From: Bacteroides caecigallinarum
GTDB taxonomy: Bacteria > Bacteroidota > Bacteroidia > Bacteroidales > Bacteroidaceae
Length of the DNA: 64,000 bases
Direction of reading: 5' to 3'
NCBI RefSeq assembly: GCF_016902295.1
Contig: NZ_JACJLQ010000002.1
Location: 1-64,000 of the forward strand
In this document: one piece after another, positions 17,008-27,074 of the stretch
Numbering within the stretch: the stretch's first letter is position 1
Layout of the letters: each line of letters begins with the position of its first letter
Translations under genes and position numbers: made by a program
The notes under the pieces: generated by a model
Databases searched by the model: none
What the model saw: the letters and a program-made list of their open reading frames with translations, nothing else
Told to the model about the DNA's origin: nothing

Positions 17008-17677
17008 ATACATTTGTATAAAGCTCTATCATAAGATAGGGCTTTTTTTGTGTCTTTACAAATGGGCATGAGAATTTAAAATTTATGGACAAGATTACAA
17101 TTGTACGCAAATTTTCAATTCTCAGCGATTTCACGAAAAAGCAATATATCAATTTACATTTATAACACAGCTTAAGGCTTACTAATGTAAAATTACAAAT
17201 GTAATCACATGACATTTGTATAAAGCAGAGCAACAATATGCATATTTGTAACTGACTATACAAATGTAAAAGGGTAGGAGGAATGGTTGTAATATATCAC
17301 CTGACAAGCTGTTTACCAATGTAAATGTATATATTTACATACAATATATATAAAGAATAATATACTAATTACCAGCACTTTACATATATATGTCTGGAAT
17401 AAGCTTTAAAAAGAAGAACTTGTAACAGCAAAATAGAACCAATACGGACACAATATACATTTATATCATAGTATAACTCACATATAATCAATTTATTAGC
17501 TGTATTATATGAATAATTTATTTAATCAATATACACTTGTAAACGCGAACAATTGTATATCATCAACAGTTGTTATTACATTTGTAATATTTACATTTAT
17601 TCTTGTTAATTTGTTTTTGTAAAATCTTATCTTTACCTTTGTAACGAAATAAAAACTATAATTCCATTTGTAAATGA
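17008..17677 (+). promoter_or_regulatory. AT-rich region with six TACAnnTGTA palindromes: candidate operator array
   Basis: There is no gene between 17002 and 17673. Six exact TACAnnTGTA sites lie at 17009, 17096, 17194, 17259, 17532 and 17577. Two extend to 14-base palindromes: ATTACAAATGTAAT (17192-17205) and ATTACATTTGTAAT (17575-17588). Weaker relatives lie at 17312-17325 and 17319-17340, and CATTTGTAAATG (17665-17676) contains the start codon of the next gene. TTTG at 17610 and TACCTTTG at 17634-17641, 20 bases apart, form a good promoter inside the array. The layout suggests autoregulation by the HTH protein that follows; this is inference. Confidence 0.6.
17022..17048 (+). terminator. 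terminator after holA
   Basis: AGCTCTATC (17022-17030) pairs with GATAGGGCT (17035-17043) with one G-U pair, followed by a T-run. An ATACATTTGTAT palindrome (17008-17019) sits just before it. Confidence 0.85.
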
Positions 17678-18174
17678 AGGACAGGATTATCCAAATCATG
17701 CGTTCGGCAGGATTAAGCAATGCTGATTTCGCAGATAAAATAGGAATTTCTACATCATCATTATCACATATATTCAGTGGAAGAAACAATCCGAGCCTGG
17801 ATGTGGTAAAACGTATTCACAAAGCATTTCCGTCATTAAACCTGAACTGGATTTTGTACGGAGAAGGAAATATGTACATTAACGATGCAGAAAGCGATAC
17901 TCCCATAAAGAACGTGTATGACAACAGTTCAGATTTCAATCAGGATAACAATTTGCCCATGATTGAAAGTGATGAGAATCCGGAAAATACGGGCAACAGG
18001 CAGTTTTATATTGATTTTCGCAAGGAGAAGCCGTCTGAAACGCCTGTAAACATGCATAAAGAGACTGAAAAAGAACAAGTTAGATACATAGAAAAACCTG
18101 CACCGAAAATTACTGAAATAAGAATTTTCTATGATAACGGCACTTTCGAGGTATTCAAACCGGACAGCAAGTAA
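17674..18174 (+). CDS. XRE-type helix-turn-helix transcriptional regulator
   Basis: The 166-residue product has an N-terminal HTH of the phage repressor type (residues ~3-60: IMRSAGLSNADFADKIGIST, SLSHIFSGRNNPSLDVVKRI), then LNWILYGEGNMY, a low-complexity acidic linker (residues ~75-110) and a short C-terminal beta segment ITEIRIFYDNGTFEVFKPD. The regulon is not known to me. The palindrome-rich region directly upstream, including one over its own start codon, points to self-regulation. pyrK is next but has its own promoter. Confidence 0.9.
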   Translation: MKDRIIQIMRSAGLSNADFADKIGISTSSLSHIFSGRNNPSLDVVKRIHKAFPSLNLNWILYGEGNMYINDAESDTPIKNVYDNSSDFNQDNNLPMIESDENPENTGNRQFYIDFRKEKPSETPVNMHKETEKEQVRYIEKPAPKITEIRIFYDNGTFEVFKPDSK

Positions 18175-18236
18175 ATTTTGCAGAGAGGCTACACCTGCTG
18201 CACCTCGGAATTAAAAGTCGAAAACCATGTTTTCAC

Positions 18237-18267
18237 TTTGTACTTCACTCGGTTTGCACTATCTTTG
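18237..18267 (+). promoter_or_regulatory. pyrK promoter
   Basis: TTTG (18237-18240), 19 bases, then TATCTTTG (18260-18267): a near-ideal Bacteroidetes promoter 29 bases before the pyrK ATG. Confidence 0.7.
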
Positions 18268-18296
18268 CATTACAAAACGATTTTATCCGGTTTTTT

Positions 18297-19073
18297 ATGA
18301 AAAAATACATTTTAGATTTGACTGTAACTGAGAACACGCGTCTGCACGACAACTATGTTCTCATCAAGCTGACACAGGACAAACCACTTCCTGAAATGCT
18401 TCCAGGACAGTTTGCAGAAATACGCATCGATGGTTCGAACACCACATTCCTGCGACGTCCGATTTCAATAAACTATGTTGACCACGCAAATAACGAAGTA
18501 TGGTTCCTTGTACAACTCGTTGGCGACGGTACAAGGAAACTCGCTACTGTGGAAAAAGGCGACACAGTGAATGTAGTCCTTCCTCTGGGCAATGGATTCT
18601 CAATGCCTGAAAATACTGAAAAGAAACTTCTGCTGGTAGGCGGAGGTGTGGGAACTGCTCCTATGCTTTACATGGGCGAAGCTCTTAAGAAGATGGGTTG
18701 CAAACCTGTTTTCCTGTTGGGAGCACGCTCTGCCAATGACCTTCTGCAGTTGGAAGAATTCAAGGCTTTGGGTGATGTATATACTACCACAGAAGACGGT
18801 TCGGCAGGTGAAAAAGGTTATGTGACAATGCACAGCATTTTGAAGACTACAAAGTTCGACATGATATATACTTGTGGTCCGAAACCTATGATGATGGCAG
18901 TGGCAAAATATGCCAAAGAAAACGGCATAGAATGTGAGGTGTCATTGGAGAACACAATGGCATGCGGTGTAGGCGCATGTCTGTGCTGCGTGGAGAACAC
19001 CCAGGAAGGTCACGTGTGTGTATGTAAAGAAGGTCCGGTATTTAATTATAAGAAACTATTATGGCAGATTTAA
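18297..19073 (+). CDS. pyrK: dihydroorotate dehydrogenase B, electron transfer subunit
   Basis: The 258-residue FAD and [2Fe-2S] protein passes electrons from PyrD to NAD+ in pyrimidine synthesis. It has the FAD-binding segment [10 protein letters not shown], the NAD-binding [13 protein letters not shown] and the iron-sulfur cysteines in [10 protein letters not shown] and [11 protein letters not shown]. It overlaps pyrD by 13 bases, so the two are translated from one message. Confidence 0.96.
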   Translation: MKKYILDLTVTENTRLHDNYVLIKLTQDKPLPEMLPGQFAEIRIDGSNTTFLRRPISINYVDHANNEVWFLVQLVGDGTRKLATVEKGDTVNVVLPLGNGFSMPENTEKKLLLVGGGVGTAPMLYMGEALKKMGCKPVFLLGARSANDLLQLEEFKALGDVYTTTEDGSAGEKGYVTMHSILKTTKFDMIYTCGPKPMMMAVAKYAKENGIECEVSLENTMACGVGACLCCVENTQEGHVCVCKEGPVFNYKKLLWQI

Positions 19074-19972
19074 GCGTAAACATTGGCAAGCTGAATATGG
19101 CTAATCCGGTGATGACTGCATCGGGAACTTTCGGCTATGGTCTGGAATTCGAAGATTTCGTGGACCTGGAGAAAATAGGTGGTATTATTGTGAAAGGTAC
19201 AACACTGCACCATCGCGAAGGCAATCCATACCCGCGTATGGCAGAAACTCCGATGGGTATGCTTAATGCCGTAGGATTGCAAAATAAGGGTGTACACTAT
19301 TTCGTTGATAATATCTATCCGAAAATCAAGGATATCAAAACCAATATGATAGTAAACGTGTCCGGTTCGCAGATAGAAGACTATGCGGAAACAGCACGTA
19401 TCATCAACGAACTGGAAAACATTCCGGCTATAGAGTTGAACATCTCATGCCCTAACGTGAAACAGGGAGGTATGGCTTTCGGAGTAACAGCAAAAGGCGC
19501 TTCAGAGGTCGTGAAAGCAGTAAGAGATGTTTACAAGAAGACTCTTATCGTGAAGCTCTCGCCTAACGTGACAGATATTACAGAGATAGCTCGTGCGGCT
19601 GAAGATGCAGGTGCGGACAGCGTGTCGCTTATCAACACTCTGCTGGGTATGGCAATCAACGCAGAAAAGCGCAAACCTGTACTATCGACAATCACAGGCG
19701 GTATGAGTGGAGCTGCTGTGAAACCTATCGCTCTTAGAATGGTATGGCAAGTGGCTAAAGCCGTGAAGATTCCTGTAATCGGACTGGGCGGTATAATGAA
19801 CTGGCGTGACGCTGTGGAGTTCATGCTTGCGGGTGCTACTGCTATTCAGATAGGTACGGCTAACTTCATTGACCCTGCCATTACAGTGAAAGTGGCTGAA
19901 GGTATAAACGACTATCTGGAACGTCACGGATATTCTTCGGTTAAGGAGATTATCGGGGCACTGGAGGTATGA
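19061..19972 (+). CDS. pyrD: dihydroorotate dehydrogenase B, catalytic subunit
   Basis: The 303-residue FMN enzyme oxidises dihydroorotate to orotate. Visible features are the class 1B start ([20 protein letters not shown]), the catalytic cysteine in [25 protein letters not shown] and the FMN-phosphate segment IPVIGLGGI...[12 protein letters not shown]. Pairing with pyrK identifies the NAD-dependent type. It is followed by tandem repeats and a shared terminator with trmD. Confidence 0.97.
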   Translation: MADLSVNIGKLNMANPVMTASGTFGYGLEFEDFVDLEKIGGIIVKGTTLHHREGNPYPRMAETPMGMLNAVGLQNKGVHYFVDNIYPKIKDIKTNMIVNVSGSQIEDYAETARIINELENIPAIELNISCPNVKQGGMAFGVTAKGASEVVKAVRDVYKKTLIVKLSPNVTDITEIARAAEDAGADSVSLINTLLGMAINAEKRKPVLSTITGGMSGAAVKPIALRMVWQVAKAVKIPVIGLGGIMNWRDAVEFMLAGATAIQIGTANFIDPAITVKVAEGINDYLERHGYSSVKEIIGALEV

Positions 19973-19975
19973 GAA

Positions 19976-20026
19976 AAGTTAAGAAGGTAGAGAAGTTAAG
20001 AAGGTAGAGAAGTTAAGAAGGTAGAG
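19976..20026 (+). repeat. three tandem copies of a 17-base repeat after pyrD
   Basis: AAGTTAAGAAGGTAGAG is repeated three times without change (19976, 19993, 20010). It resembles the repeats after proS and before ligA. Confidence 0.9.
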
Positions 20027-20044
20027 TAATACAGTAAATAAAGT

Positions 20045-20085
20045 AAAATCCCGTGAAGCAATCACTGAATGTTTCACGGGATTTT
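20045..20085. terminator. bidirectional terminator between pyrD and trmD
   Basis: AAAATCCCGTGAA (20045-20057) pairs with TTCACGGGATTTT (20073-20085), 13 bases without mismatch, with T-rich flanks on both strands. It lies between convergent genes. Confidence 0.9.
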
Positions 20086-20087
20086 TG

Positions 20088-20765
20088 TTAATCCTTAAGC
20101 AAGTCCGGACGCAGACGTTTGGTGCGTTCCAGCGACTGTTGGAATTCCCATTCACGAATCTTGGCCTCATGACCTGAAAGCAGGATATCGGGCACTTTCC
20201 AGCCATTATATTCGGCAGGGCGGGTATATACAGGAGGAGCAAGAAGATTGTCCTGGAAAGAGTCGGACAATGCGGATTGCTCGTCGGAAATAACTCCGGG
20301 GATGATACGTACTATTGCATCGGTGATGACAGCAGCGGCAAGCTCTCCACCGGTAAGCACATAGTCGCCTATACTTATCTCCTTAGTGATGAAATGTTCG
20401 CGTATGCGATAGTCTATACCCTTGAAGTGGCCGCAAAGGATTATGAGGTTTTCCTTCAGAGAAAGAGTGTTGGCCATAGGCTGGTCGAACTTCTCACCAT
20501 CGGGACTTGTAAAGATTATTTCATCATAATGACGCTGTTCCTTAAGAGCTGAGATACAACGGTCGATAGGCTCTATCTTCATCACCATGCCGGCACATCC
20601 GCCGAAAGGATAATCGTCAACACGGCGGTATTTGTCAAGAGTATAGTCGCGCAGATTGTGGATATGAATCTCCGCAATACCTTTTTTCTGCGCGCGGCTC
20701 ATTATCGAGCAGTTGAAGAAGCCTTCGATCATCTCAGGCAAAACGGTTATAATGTCTATTCTCAT
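20088..20765 (-). CDS. trmD: tRNA (guanine-N1-)-methyltransferase
   Basis: The 225-residue SPOUT enzyme methylates G37 of tRNAs. [20 protein letters not shown], the [13 protein letters not shown] segment, [16 protein letters not shown] and the trefoil-knot sequence [18 protein letters not shown] are diagnostic. Length is normal. Unlike in many bacteria it is alone, without rpsP, rimM or rplS beside it, which is usual in this phylum. Confidence 0.97.
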   Translation of the reverse strand: MRIDIITVLPEMIEGFFNCSIMSRAQKKGIAEIHIHNLRDYTLDKYRRVDDYPFGGCAGMVMKIEPIDRCISALKEQRHYDEIIFTSPDGEKFDQPMANTLSLKENLIILCGHFKGIDYRIREHFITKEISIGDYVLTGGELAAAVITDAIVRIIPGVISDEQSALSDSFQDNLLAPPVYTRPAEYNGWKVPDILLSGHEAKIREWEFQQSLERTKRLRPDLLKD

Positions 20766-20782
20766 ATATAGTTTAAAATAGT

Positions 20783-20846
20783 AGTTAGTGAAGTTATGGA
20801 AGTTAGAGAAGTTAAAGAAGTTACTGAAGTCATTTCTTTAACTTTG
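20783..20846. repeat. GAAGTTA-type repeats between trmD and ligA
   Basis: Imperfect tandem units of GAAGTTA (GAAGTTATG, GAAGTTAGA, GAAGTTAAA, GAAGTTACT) are followed by TTCTTTAACTT, which can pair with AAGTTAAAGAA. It is the same family as the elements after proS and pyrD. Confidence 0.65.
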
Positions 20847-20930
20847 TGCAAAAATACACATTATCATCCGTACATATAGCGGCAGGATGAGTTTTTTTGC
20901 TAATTTTGCATTACTAACATCGTAAATATT

Positions 20931-23060
20931 ATGACAAATCCCGAAATTGAAAGAATATACCAGCTGCGTGAAGAACTTCACGCACATAACTATAATTACT
21001 ATGTATTGAACGCGCCTGTGATAAGCGACATCGAGTTTGACCGTATGATGCGCGAACTGCAGGACCTCGAAGCCAAACATCCCGAAACATACGACGAGAA
21101 CTCGCCTACAATGAGAGTGGGAAGCGACATCAACAAAGATTTCGTACAGGTGGAACACAAATATCCTATGCTTTCGTTGGGCAATACTTATTCTGAAGAG
21201 GAGGTTACGGACTTTTACGAAAGGGTAAGGAAATCGCTGAACGAGGATTTCGAAATCTGCTGCGAGATGAAATTCGACGGCACCTCCATCTCTCTTACAT
21301 ACGAGAACGGCAAACTGGTACGTGCCGTGACGCGTGGCGACGGGGTGAAAGGCGACGATGTGACAAACAACGTGAAGACCATCCGCACAATCCCTCTGAT
21401 TCTGAAAGGCGACAACTATCCTAAGGAGTTCGAAATACGAGGCGAAATCCTAATGCCGTGGGAAGTGTTTGAAAAGCTCAACAAGGAACGTGAGGCACGT
21501 GAAGAACCTCTCTTCGCCAACCCGAGGAACGCAGCTTCTGGTACTCTTAAACAACAGAATTCATCTGTAGTGGCATCCAGAAAACTTGACGCATACCTGT
21601 ACTATCTGCTGGGCGACAACCTGCCATGCGACGGACACTACGAAAACCTGCAGGAAGCCCGAAAATGGGGATTCAAAATATCGGATACAATGCGTAAGGT
21701 GAAGACCCTGCAGGAGGTGTTCGACTTTATAAACTACTGGGACACGGAAAGGAAGAACCTGCCTGTAGCAACTGACGGTATAGTGCTGAAAGTAAACTCC
21801 ATCAGACAGCAGAAGAACCTGGGATATACAGCCAAATCGCCACGATGGGCAATAGCATACAAGTTCCAGGCAGAACGGGCCCTTACAAAGCTTCAGAAAG
21901 TGACATACCAGGTAGGGCGTACAGGAGCAATAACACCCGTGGCAAACCTCGACCCTGTGCAACTTTCGGGAACGATAGTGAAAAGAGCATCACTTCATAA
22001 CGCAGACATCATAGAAAGTCTGGACTTGCACGAGGGAGACATGGTGTATGTGGAAAAGGGCGGCGAGATAATCCCAAAAATCACGGGAGTGGATATAGCT
22101 TCAAGGACTCCAGGCAGCGAGCCTGTAAGGTTCATCACACATTGTCCTGAATGCGGTGAACCACTCACACGATTCGATGATGAAGCCGCACATTACTGTA
22201 CAAACGAAGACTCCTGTCCTCCACAGATAAAAGGCAAGATAGAGCATTTCATCAGCCGGAAGGCAATGAATATAGAAGGGTTGGGACCTGAAACAGTGGA
22301 CCTGTTCTATCAGGAAGGCATGATAGGCAATGCTGCCGACCTGTATTCACTGAATGAGCAGGAAATAGCACGGCTGGAGAGATTTGGAGAAAAATCTGCC
22401 CAGAACATTATGGCTGGCCTTGAAGCATCGAGACAGGTCGGTTTCGAGAGAGTACTGTTTGCGCTCGGAATAAGATTTGTGGGCGAGACAGTGGCAAAAA
22501 AGCTGGCACGTTCGATAAAAAATATTGACGCCCTGATGACAGCCACAAAAGAAGAGCTGATGGCAATAGACGAGATAGGAGAGAAAATAGCCGAAAGCAT
22601 CATGCACTTCTTCAGTAGCGGGAAAAACCGTGAACTGGTGGCAAGACTGAAAGCCGCAGGACTGAAAATGGAGATGGATGCCCAAGAAACAGCCGTATTG
22701 TCGAACATACTTGAAGGACAGTCCATTGTGATAAGCGGAGTGTTCGCAGTCCATTCAAGGGACGAGTACAAGGACATCATAGAGAAGCACGGCGGAAAGA
22801 ATGTAGGAAGCATCTCAAAGAAAACAAGTTTTATACTTGCGGGTGAAAATATGGGCCCGAGCAAACTTGAAAAAGCACAAAAGTTAGGAATCAAGATAAT
22901 GAATGAGAACGAATTCCTGTCACTTATTGCAACCAGTGAGGATAAGGCTGTTGAGGAAACAAACACGACAGAAGAAACACAAGCCGGGAATTCTGTAACG
23001 GAAGTTGTTGGGAAAAAGCCTAAAAATGACAATAAGAACATACAACTGGAATTATTTTAA
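20931..23060 (+). CDS. ligA: NAD-dependent DNA ligase
   Basis: The 709-residue enzyme seals nicks in replication and repair. All domains are seen in order: Ia ([20 protein letters not shown]), adenylation with the catalytic lysine in [11 protein letters not shown], the OB fold, a zinc finger (CPECGEPL...CTNEDSC), helix-hairpin-helix repeats (residues ~430-580) and a BRCT domain ([20 protein letters not shown]). A low-complexity acidic tail of about 40 residues follows BRCT. TAATTTTG at 20901-20908 is the likely promoter. Confidence 0.97.
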   Translation: MTNPEIERIYQLREELHAHNYNYYVLNAPVISDIEFDRMMRELQDLEAKHPETYDENSPTMRVGSDINKDFVQVEHKYPMLSLGNTYSEEEVTDFYERVRKSLNEDFEICCEMKFDGTSISLTYENGKLVRAVTRGDGVKGDDVTNNVKTIRTIPLILKGDNYPKEFEIRGEILMPWEVFEKLNKEREAREEPLFANPRNAASGTLKQQNSSVVASRKLDAYLYYLLGDNLPCDGHYENLQEARKWGFKISDTMRKVKTLQEVFDFINYWDTERKNLPVATDGIVLKVNSIRQQKNLGYTAKSPRWAIAYKFQAERALTKLQKVTYQVGRTGAITPVANLDPVQLSGTIVKRASLHNADIIESLDLHEGDMVYVEKGGEIIPKITGVDIASRTPGSEPVRFITHCPECGEPLTRFDDEAAHYCTNEDSCPPQIKGKIEHFISRKAMNIEGLGPETVDLFYQEGMIGNAADLYSLNEQEIARLERFGEKSAQNIMAGLEASRQVGFERVLFALGIRFVGETVAKKLARSIKNIDALMTATKEELMAIDEIGEKIAESIMHFFSSGKNRELVARLKAAGLKMEMDAQETAVLSNILEGQSIVISGVFAVHSRDEYKDIIEKHGGKNVGSISKKTSFILAGENMGPSKLEKAQKLGIKIMNENEFLSLIATSEDKAVEETNTTEETQAGNSVTEVVGKKPKNDNKNIQLELF

Positions 23061-23161
23061 TTCAAAATTTCATCTACATAACCAAAAAAAGTAATATAAA
23101 TATAGTTTTAAACGAAAATATTAGTACTTTTGTAACTCACAAACGAGGAATTCATTAAATT

Positions 23162-24055
23162 ATGATACGAAAAAGATTGAAAGGAATGGGAGTGGCACTA
23201 ATCACGCCATTCAAAGAAGACGGAAGCGTTGACTACGATTCGCTGCTGAGGTTAGTTGAATACCAGGTGCAGAACGGTATAGATTTTCTCTGTGTATTAG
23301 GAACGACAGCAGAAACACCAACATTGACAGCTGAAGAAAAAAAGAAGATAAAATCGCTTGTAATAGAGAGAGTTAACGGACGTGTTCCAATACTTCTCGG
23401 AGTTGGAAGCAACTGTACTCAGACTGTGATAGACACAATCAAGAACGATGATATGACAGGGGTAGATGCATTGCTTATTGCAGTACCTTATTATAATAAA
23501 CCATCGCAGGAAGGAATTTACCAGCACTATAAGGCAATAGCACAATCTACAAAACTTCCTATAGTGCTATACAATGTTCCCGGACGTACAGGTGTAAATA
23601 TGACTGCCGCTACAACTCTAAGACTTGCTCATGATTTCGACAATATCGTAGCAATCAAGGAAGCTTCAGGCGACATCTCGCAAATGGACGAGATAATAAA
23701 GAAGAAACCGGAGAACTTCGACGTAATCTCCGGTGACGACGGAATAACATTCCCTCTAATCACACTTGGAGCCGTAGGAGTGATTTCCGTGATAGGTAAC
23801 GCGTTTCCTAAAGAATTCAGCCGTATGACAAGACTTGCATTGGCTGGCGACTATAACAGCGCATTGGCTATACATCACCAGTTTACAGAACTGTTCAAGC
23901 TTCTTTTCGTTGACGGAAATCCTGCAGGCGTAAAAGCGATGCTCAGCATGATGGGTATGATAGAAAACAGACTGAGGCTGCCGTTGGTCCCTACAAGAAT
24001 CACAACTTACGAAGAAATGCGTAAGGTACTCGAAGGGTTGAAAGTCAAATGCTAA
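23162..24055 (+). CDS. dapA: 4-hydroxy-tetrahydrodipicolinate synthase
   Basis: The 297-residue TIM-barrel aldolase condenses pyruvate with aspartate semialdehyde on the way to lysine and diaminopimelate. The Schiff-base lysine is in VAIKEASGD, the catalytic tyrosine in VLYNVPGRTG, and the pyruvate-binding motif reads GTTAETPTL. TACTTTTG at 23125-23132 is the probable promoter, and a hairpin ends it at 24076-24121. Confidence 0.96.
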   Translation: MIRKRLKGMGVALITPFKEDGSVDYDSLLRLVEYQVQNGIDFLCVLGTTAETPTLTAEEKKKIKSLVIERVNGRVPILLGVGSNCTQTVIDTIKNDDMTGVDALLIAVPYYNKPSQEGIYQHYKAIAQSTKLPIVLYNVPGRTGVNMTAATTLRLAHDFDNIVAIKEASGDISQMDEIIKKKPENFDVISGDDGITFPLITLGAVGVISVIGNAFPKEFSRMTRLALAGDYNSALAIHHQFTELFKLLFVDGNPAGVKAMLSMMGMIENRLRLPLVPTRITTYEEMRKVLEGLKVKC

Positions 24056-24075
24056 ATCTGATAAGCTTAGATAGT

Positions 24076-24121
24076 AATATCCGGTCGTAGATTCTGAATT
24101 TGCGTGCCGGATATTTTTTTT
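24076..24121 (+). terminator. dapA terminator
   Basis: AATATCCGG (24076-24084) pairs with CCGGATATT (24107-24115), followed by a run of T. Confidence 0.85.
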
Positions 24122-24257
24122 CATTAAATATTGAAAAAAGGGAAGGTCTATATAAATTTCCATAATTCTAATTAAACATAATACCGATTATACAAATTCC
24201 GTACATTTGAACAGAGGAATCAAATTCATCGACTTCAATCAAATATATTCCTAATGG

Positions 24258-24319
24258 AAAACGCCTTGACATTTTACCCAAAACATCAAGGCGTTTGGAG
24301 TAAAATGTCAAGGCGTTTT
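24258..24319 (-). terminator. three-part terminator-like element A, 3' of mgtC
   Basis: AAAACGCCTTGACATTTTAC (24258-24277) is the exact reverse complement of 24300-24319. Between them a third, shorter copy (TCAAGGCGTTT, 24286-24296) can also pair with the first arm. On the minus strand the order is direct, direct, inverted, ending GGCGTTTT, placed after mgtC. The same design with different sequence occurs at 49594-49657. Confidence 0.65.
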
Positions 24320-24345
24320 AATAATAACCCGCGCGTATTCTTCAG

Positions 24346-25026
24346 TCAAACAATTCTACGAACAGAAATTTCCGGAAAATCATGCAGCAACATCAGCAAT
24401 ATTCCTTCTTCATTCATGTTCTTGGCTTTTACTACCATAGTGACATAATGAACAGGATTGCCGTTGGAATCTGTTTTATCTTCCATTTCGTAGGAACTGA
24501 TTATAAAATTCTTAGAACTGAACAATGCGGAAATCTTTTTCAGCGAATCCTGATCATGGGTAGAAAATTCCACAATCATGCTCCTCAGGCTTATACCTTT
24601 AAAGAAATAGTTCAGGACTTCCACACCTATGAGAAAAAGCACTGTGCCCGTAATTCCCATGACGTACATGCCGGCTCCTATGGCAAGTCCGATACCCGAT
24701 GTGGCCCATATACCCGCAGCAGTGGTCAGACCGCGTACTATCTGTTTCCGGAGCAATATTATCGTGCCTGCCCCTATAAAACCTATTCCGCTCACAACCT
24801 GGGAAGCAATACGGCTTGGGTCAAGCCTTACAAGATCCGTTTCAAGCACATCGGAAAAACCATATTGCGATACAATCATCATCAGCGCACTGCCCAAGGC
24901 TACCAGGAAATGAGTCCTATAGCCCGCTTCTTTTGAGCGATACTCCCTCTCCAGTCCTATAATAACTCCCATAAGGCTGGCTACTACCAGCCTTATGATA
25001 AATTCTGTGTACATTTCCATAATCAA
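24346..25026 (-). CDS. MgtC/SapB family membrane protein
   Basis: The 226-residue product has the MgtC N-terminal membrane domain (RLVVASLMGVIIGLEREYRS, AGYRTHFLVALGSALM, VVSGIGFIGAGTII, AAGIWATSGIGLAIG), about five membrane segments to residue ~145, then a cytoplasmic ACT-like domain. MgtC proteins modulate magnesium or phosphate homeostasis, often by binding an ATPase. ATG 25026 or 25020 may be used. A TATATTTG element lies at 25040-25047 on the minus strand. It ends just before the three-part element. Confidence 0.9.
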   Translation of the reverse strand: MIMEMYTEFIIRLVVASLMGVIIGLEREYRSKEAGYRTHFLVALGSALMMIVSQYGFSDVLETDLVRLDPSRIASQVVSGIGFIGAGTIILLRKQIVRGLTTAAGIWATSGIGLAIGAGMYVMGITGTVLFLIGVEVLNYFFKGISLRSMIVEFSTHDQDSLKKISALFSSKNFIISSYEMEDKTDSNGNPVHYVTMVVKAKNMNEEGILLMLLHDFPEISVRRIV

Positions 25027-25073
25027 TCATGCTTACACACAAATATAAGCATTGTTTATGAAAAAAACAATAA

Positions 25074-27074
25074 TCAACCCACTCTGCCCATTCTTGATAT
25101 AAGCTCGTCACCCAATTCTCCTTTAACCTTGATATGCTCTACTACAGCATTTACGAAAGGATTTCCCTCAAAATCTCCTCTAACCTGCTCAAAATCAAGC
25201 TTTTGTTCTTCACGGCTTCCATCAGCGCCAAATCCTGTCATGGCAGAAAGCGAGAACTCCTTCTTGGCATCTTCGTAAACCATTCTGTCAAGGCCTATCA
25301 CGGCTTCCTTCCACTTCTCTACGATACGGATAATGTCTTCACGGGTGATTTCACCGGCATTCAGGCCAAAGAATTCAAGCATCTTGCCGTATGCCCATGT
25401 CCACTCGTAAGTATAATAATTGTTGTGCATTTCTGTCAGGCGGGAGTCTATCTTTTCTACAGAATCCAGCACTCCGCTCTCAATATCTGCCATCAGACGG
25501 TCTATCTCGCTACGCGGAGCTATCAGTCCCGATACGTCAACCCACTCTCCTGTACCTATCGCTGTGTCAGGCTTCAGTCTTTCGCGGATTTCCTCATCAG
25601 TCTTGAACTCCGTAATCTCCAGTCGTTTAATCACCGAGTTTCCGAGGAACTTTGTGATACCTGTCTCATAGAACTTTATACCCTTGTTGAGTGATGAATT
25701 CTTGATTTTTGCACTCTGATATGAATATGTCTCCGATGTCTCGCCCGATACCCTTGCAAGGTCTTTCAATATCTGACGTCCCTTGAACATCTTCTGTATG
25801 GTATATGGACTGAGGAGGTTGTAGTTCACCTTATCCATTCGGCAAGGGTCCTTTCTGTTGTCACGCTTAGGCCATTTCTGGGCATCGCGGATGGTTCCCA
25901 CACTGCGGAGGTTTACGCCGGGCATTAGGTATGTGGTATTCTTCTCCTCGATGAGGTATGAGAAAGGCAGGTTTGTGGTGTCAGGATGAGCCACATGGCG
26001 TCCCATAACGAGCGAGAATGCTCCGATACGTGCCGGCCAAAGGATATAAGAATCTGAGGCAGTCTTTGCTCCTCTCTCCATGATTCCCTGATGGATAGGT
26101 CCCAGCTTGTACATGTGGTTACTCTGGTTTGAACCTGAACCGGCATTCATGAACGAGAACATTCCGGCAATGAGAAGCGTTGACTTATGATGAGTGACGG
26201 TGAAAGGACCCGCAAAGATGGCGCATGCCTCGCCGTTTTCCTCCTGACAGTTGCAGAAGAAAAGAGAGTCGGATGCCGAATAGTTATGCCCCATGTGGCA
26301 CGACTGACCAACGAAACATCTTGTGAGCATAGTACCGTCTTCGATATGCGAACCGCTGGAGATGATGAAATCATCGCAGATTACTCCGTAACCTATATGG
26401 ATGGGAGCGCTTTCGTTACTGTTCAGGCTACCGTTCTTAAGTCGTCCCGCACTCTCTATCTTACAGAAACTTCCGATACGTACGTTCTTGATATATCCTG
26501 TATCTACAATCATTGCATCGCGGCCTACATATCCGTATTCCGATGCTATCTCGCCGGCATACTTCATAACGAGAGCTTTCATCTTGGCAGCCAGGTCCGG
26601 ACGATGTCTGTACATGGCAGCGATATAAGCCTCATGAGCCGATAATTTGTCATGAATTATTACCTCACGTCCACCGGTTTCACTAAGCACAGACACTTCG
26701 GTACCGTTCCCGAAAGTGGAACGTCCTTCAACAACCATACAATCGACATTCTCTATGAAAACCCTATCGGATATTACATAATTAGCTATATAGTTCTTTA
26801 CATTTTCTATACAGCAACCGTTGCCTATAGTAACGTTATGCAGTGTGGCATTCCTTATCCCTGAAGATTTCTTTACTCCCCCGGCAAGTGTAAACTCACC
26901 GCTCAACTCCCCTATCCTAATCTTGCCGGACATTCTTACATGCCATATCTTTGAAGCGTCAAAGTTCTCTACCACAGTTACGTCCGACCAGTTCTCGGCG
27001 CAACATCCCTGTGCTACGAGTGTATCAATCTCAGCCTCCGTGAGATTTCTAAAAGTATGTTCCATAAAATTCAT
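25074..27074 (-). CDS. DUF4954 family protein (left-handed beta-helix)
   Basis: The 666-residue product is the DUF4954 type found across Bacteroidales: an N-terminal short domain (FRNLTEAEIDTLVAQGCCAE), then hexapeptide-like beta-helix repeats (residues ~45-130 and ~190-370: ATLHNVTIGNGCCIENV, CKIESAGRLKNG, SHIEDGTMLTRCFVGQSCHM) and a helical C-terminal part. The fold resembles sugar nucleotidyl- and acyltransferases, but the function is unknown. ATG 27074 opens the frame; ATG 27065 (MEHTFRNL) is a possible start. The minus-strand promoter is TATCTTTG at 27096-27103. Confidence 0.85.
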   Translation of the reverse strand: MNFMEHTFRNLTEAEIDTLVAQGCCAENWSDVTVVENFDASKIWHVRMSGKIRIGELSGEFTLAGGVKKSSGIRNATLHNVTIGNGCCIENVKNYIANYVISDRVFIENVDCMVVEGRSTFGNGTEVSVLSETGGREVIIHDKLSAHEAYIAAMYRHRPDLAAKMKALVMKYAGEIASEYGYVGRDAMIVDTGYIKNVRIGSFCKIESAGRLKNGSLNSNESAPIHIGYGVICDDFIISSGSHIEDGTMLTRCFVGQSCHMGHNYSASDSLFFCNCQEENGEACAIFAGPFTVTHHKSTLLIAGMFSFMNAGSGSNQSNHMYKLGPIHQGIMERGAKTASDSYILWPARIGAFSLVMGRHVAHPDTTNLPFSYLIEEKNTTYLMPGVNLRSVGTIRDAQKWPKRDNRKDPCRMDKVNYNLLSPYTIQKMFKGRQILKDLARVSGETSETYSYQSAKIKNSSLNKGIKFYETGITKFLGNSVIKRLEITEFKTDEEIRERLKPDTAIGTGEWVDVSGLIAPRSEIDRLMADIESGVLDSVEKIDSRLTEMHNNYYTYEWTWAYGKMLEFFGLNAGEITREDIIRIVEKWKEAVIGLDRMVYEDAKKEFSLSAMTGFGADGSREEQKLDFEQVRGDFEGNPFVNAVVEHIKVKGELGDELISRMGRVG

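Noticed and set aside
17008-17677. AT-rich palindrome region as a replication origin
   Set aside because: No DnaA boxes, dnaA or dnaN are nearby; the spacing and location fit operators of the adjacent regulator better.
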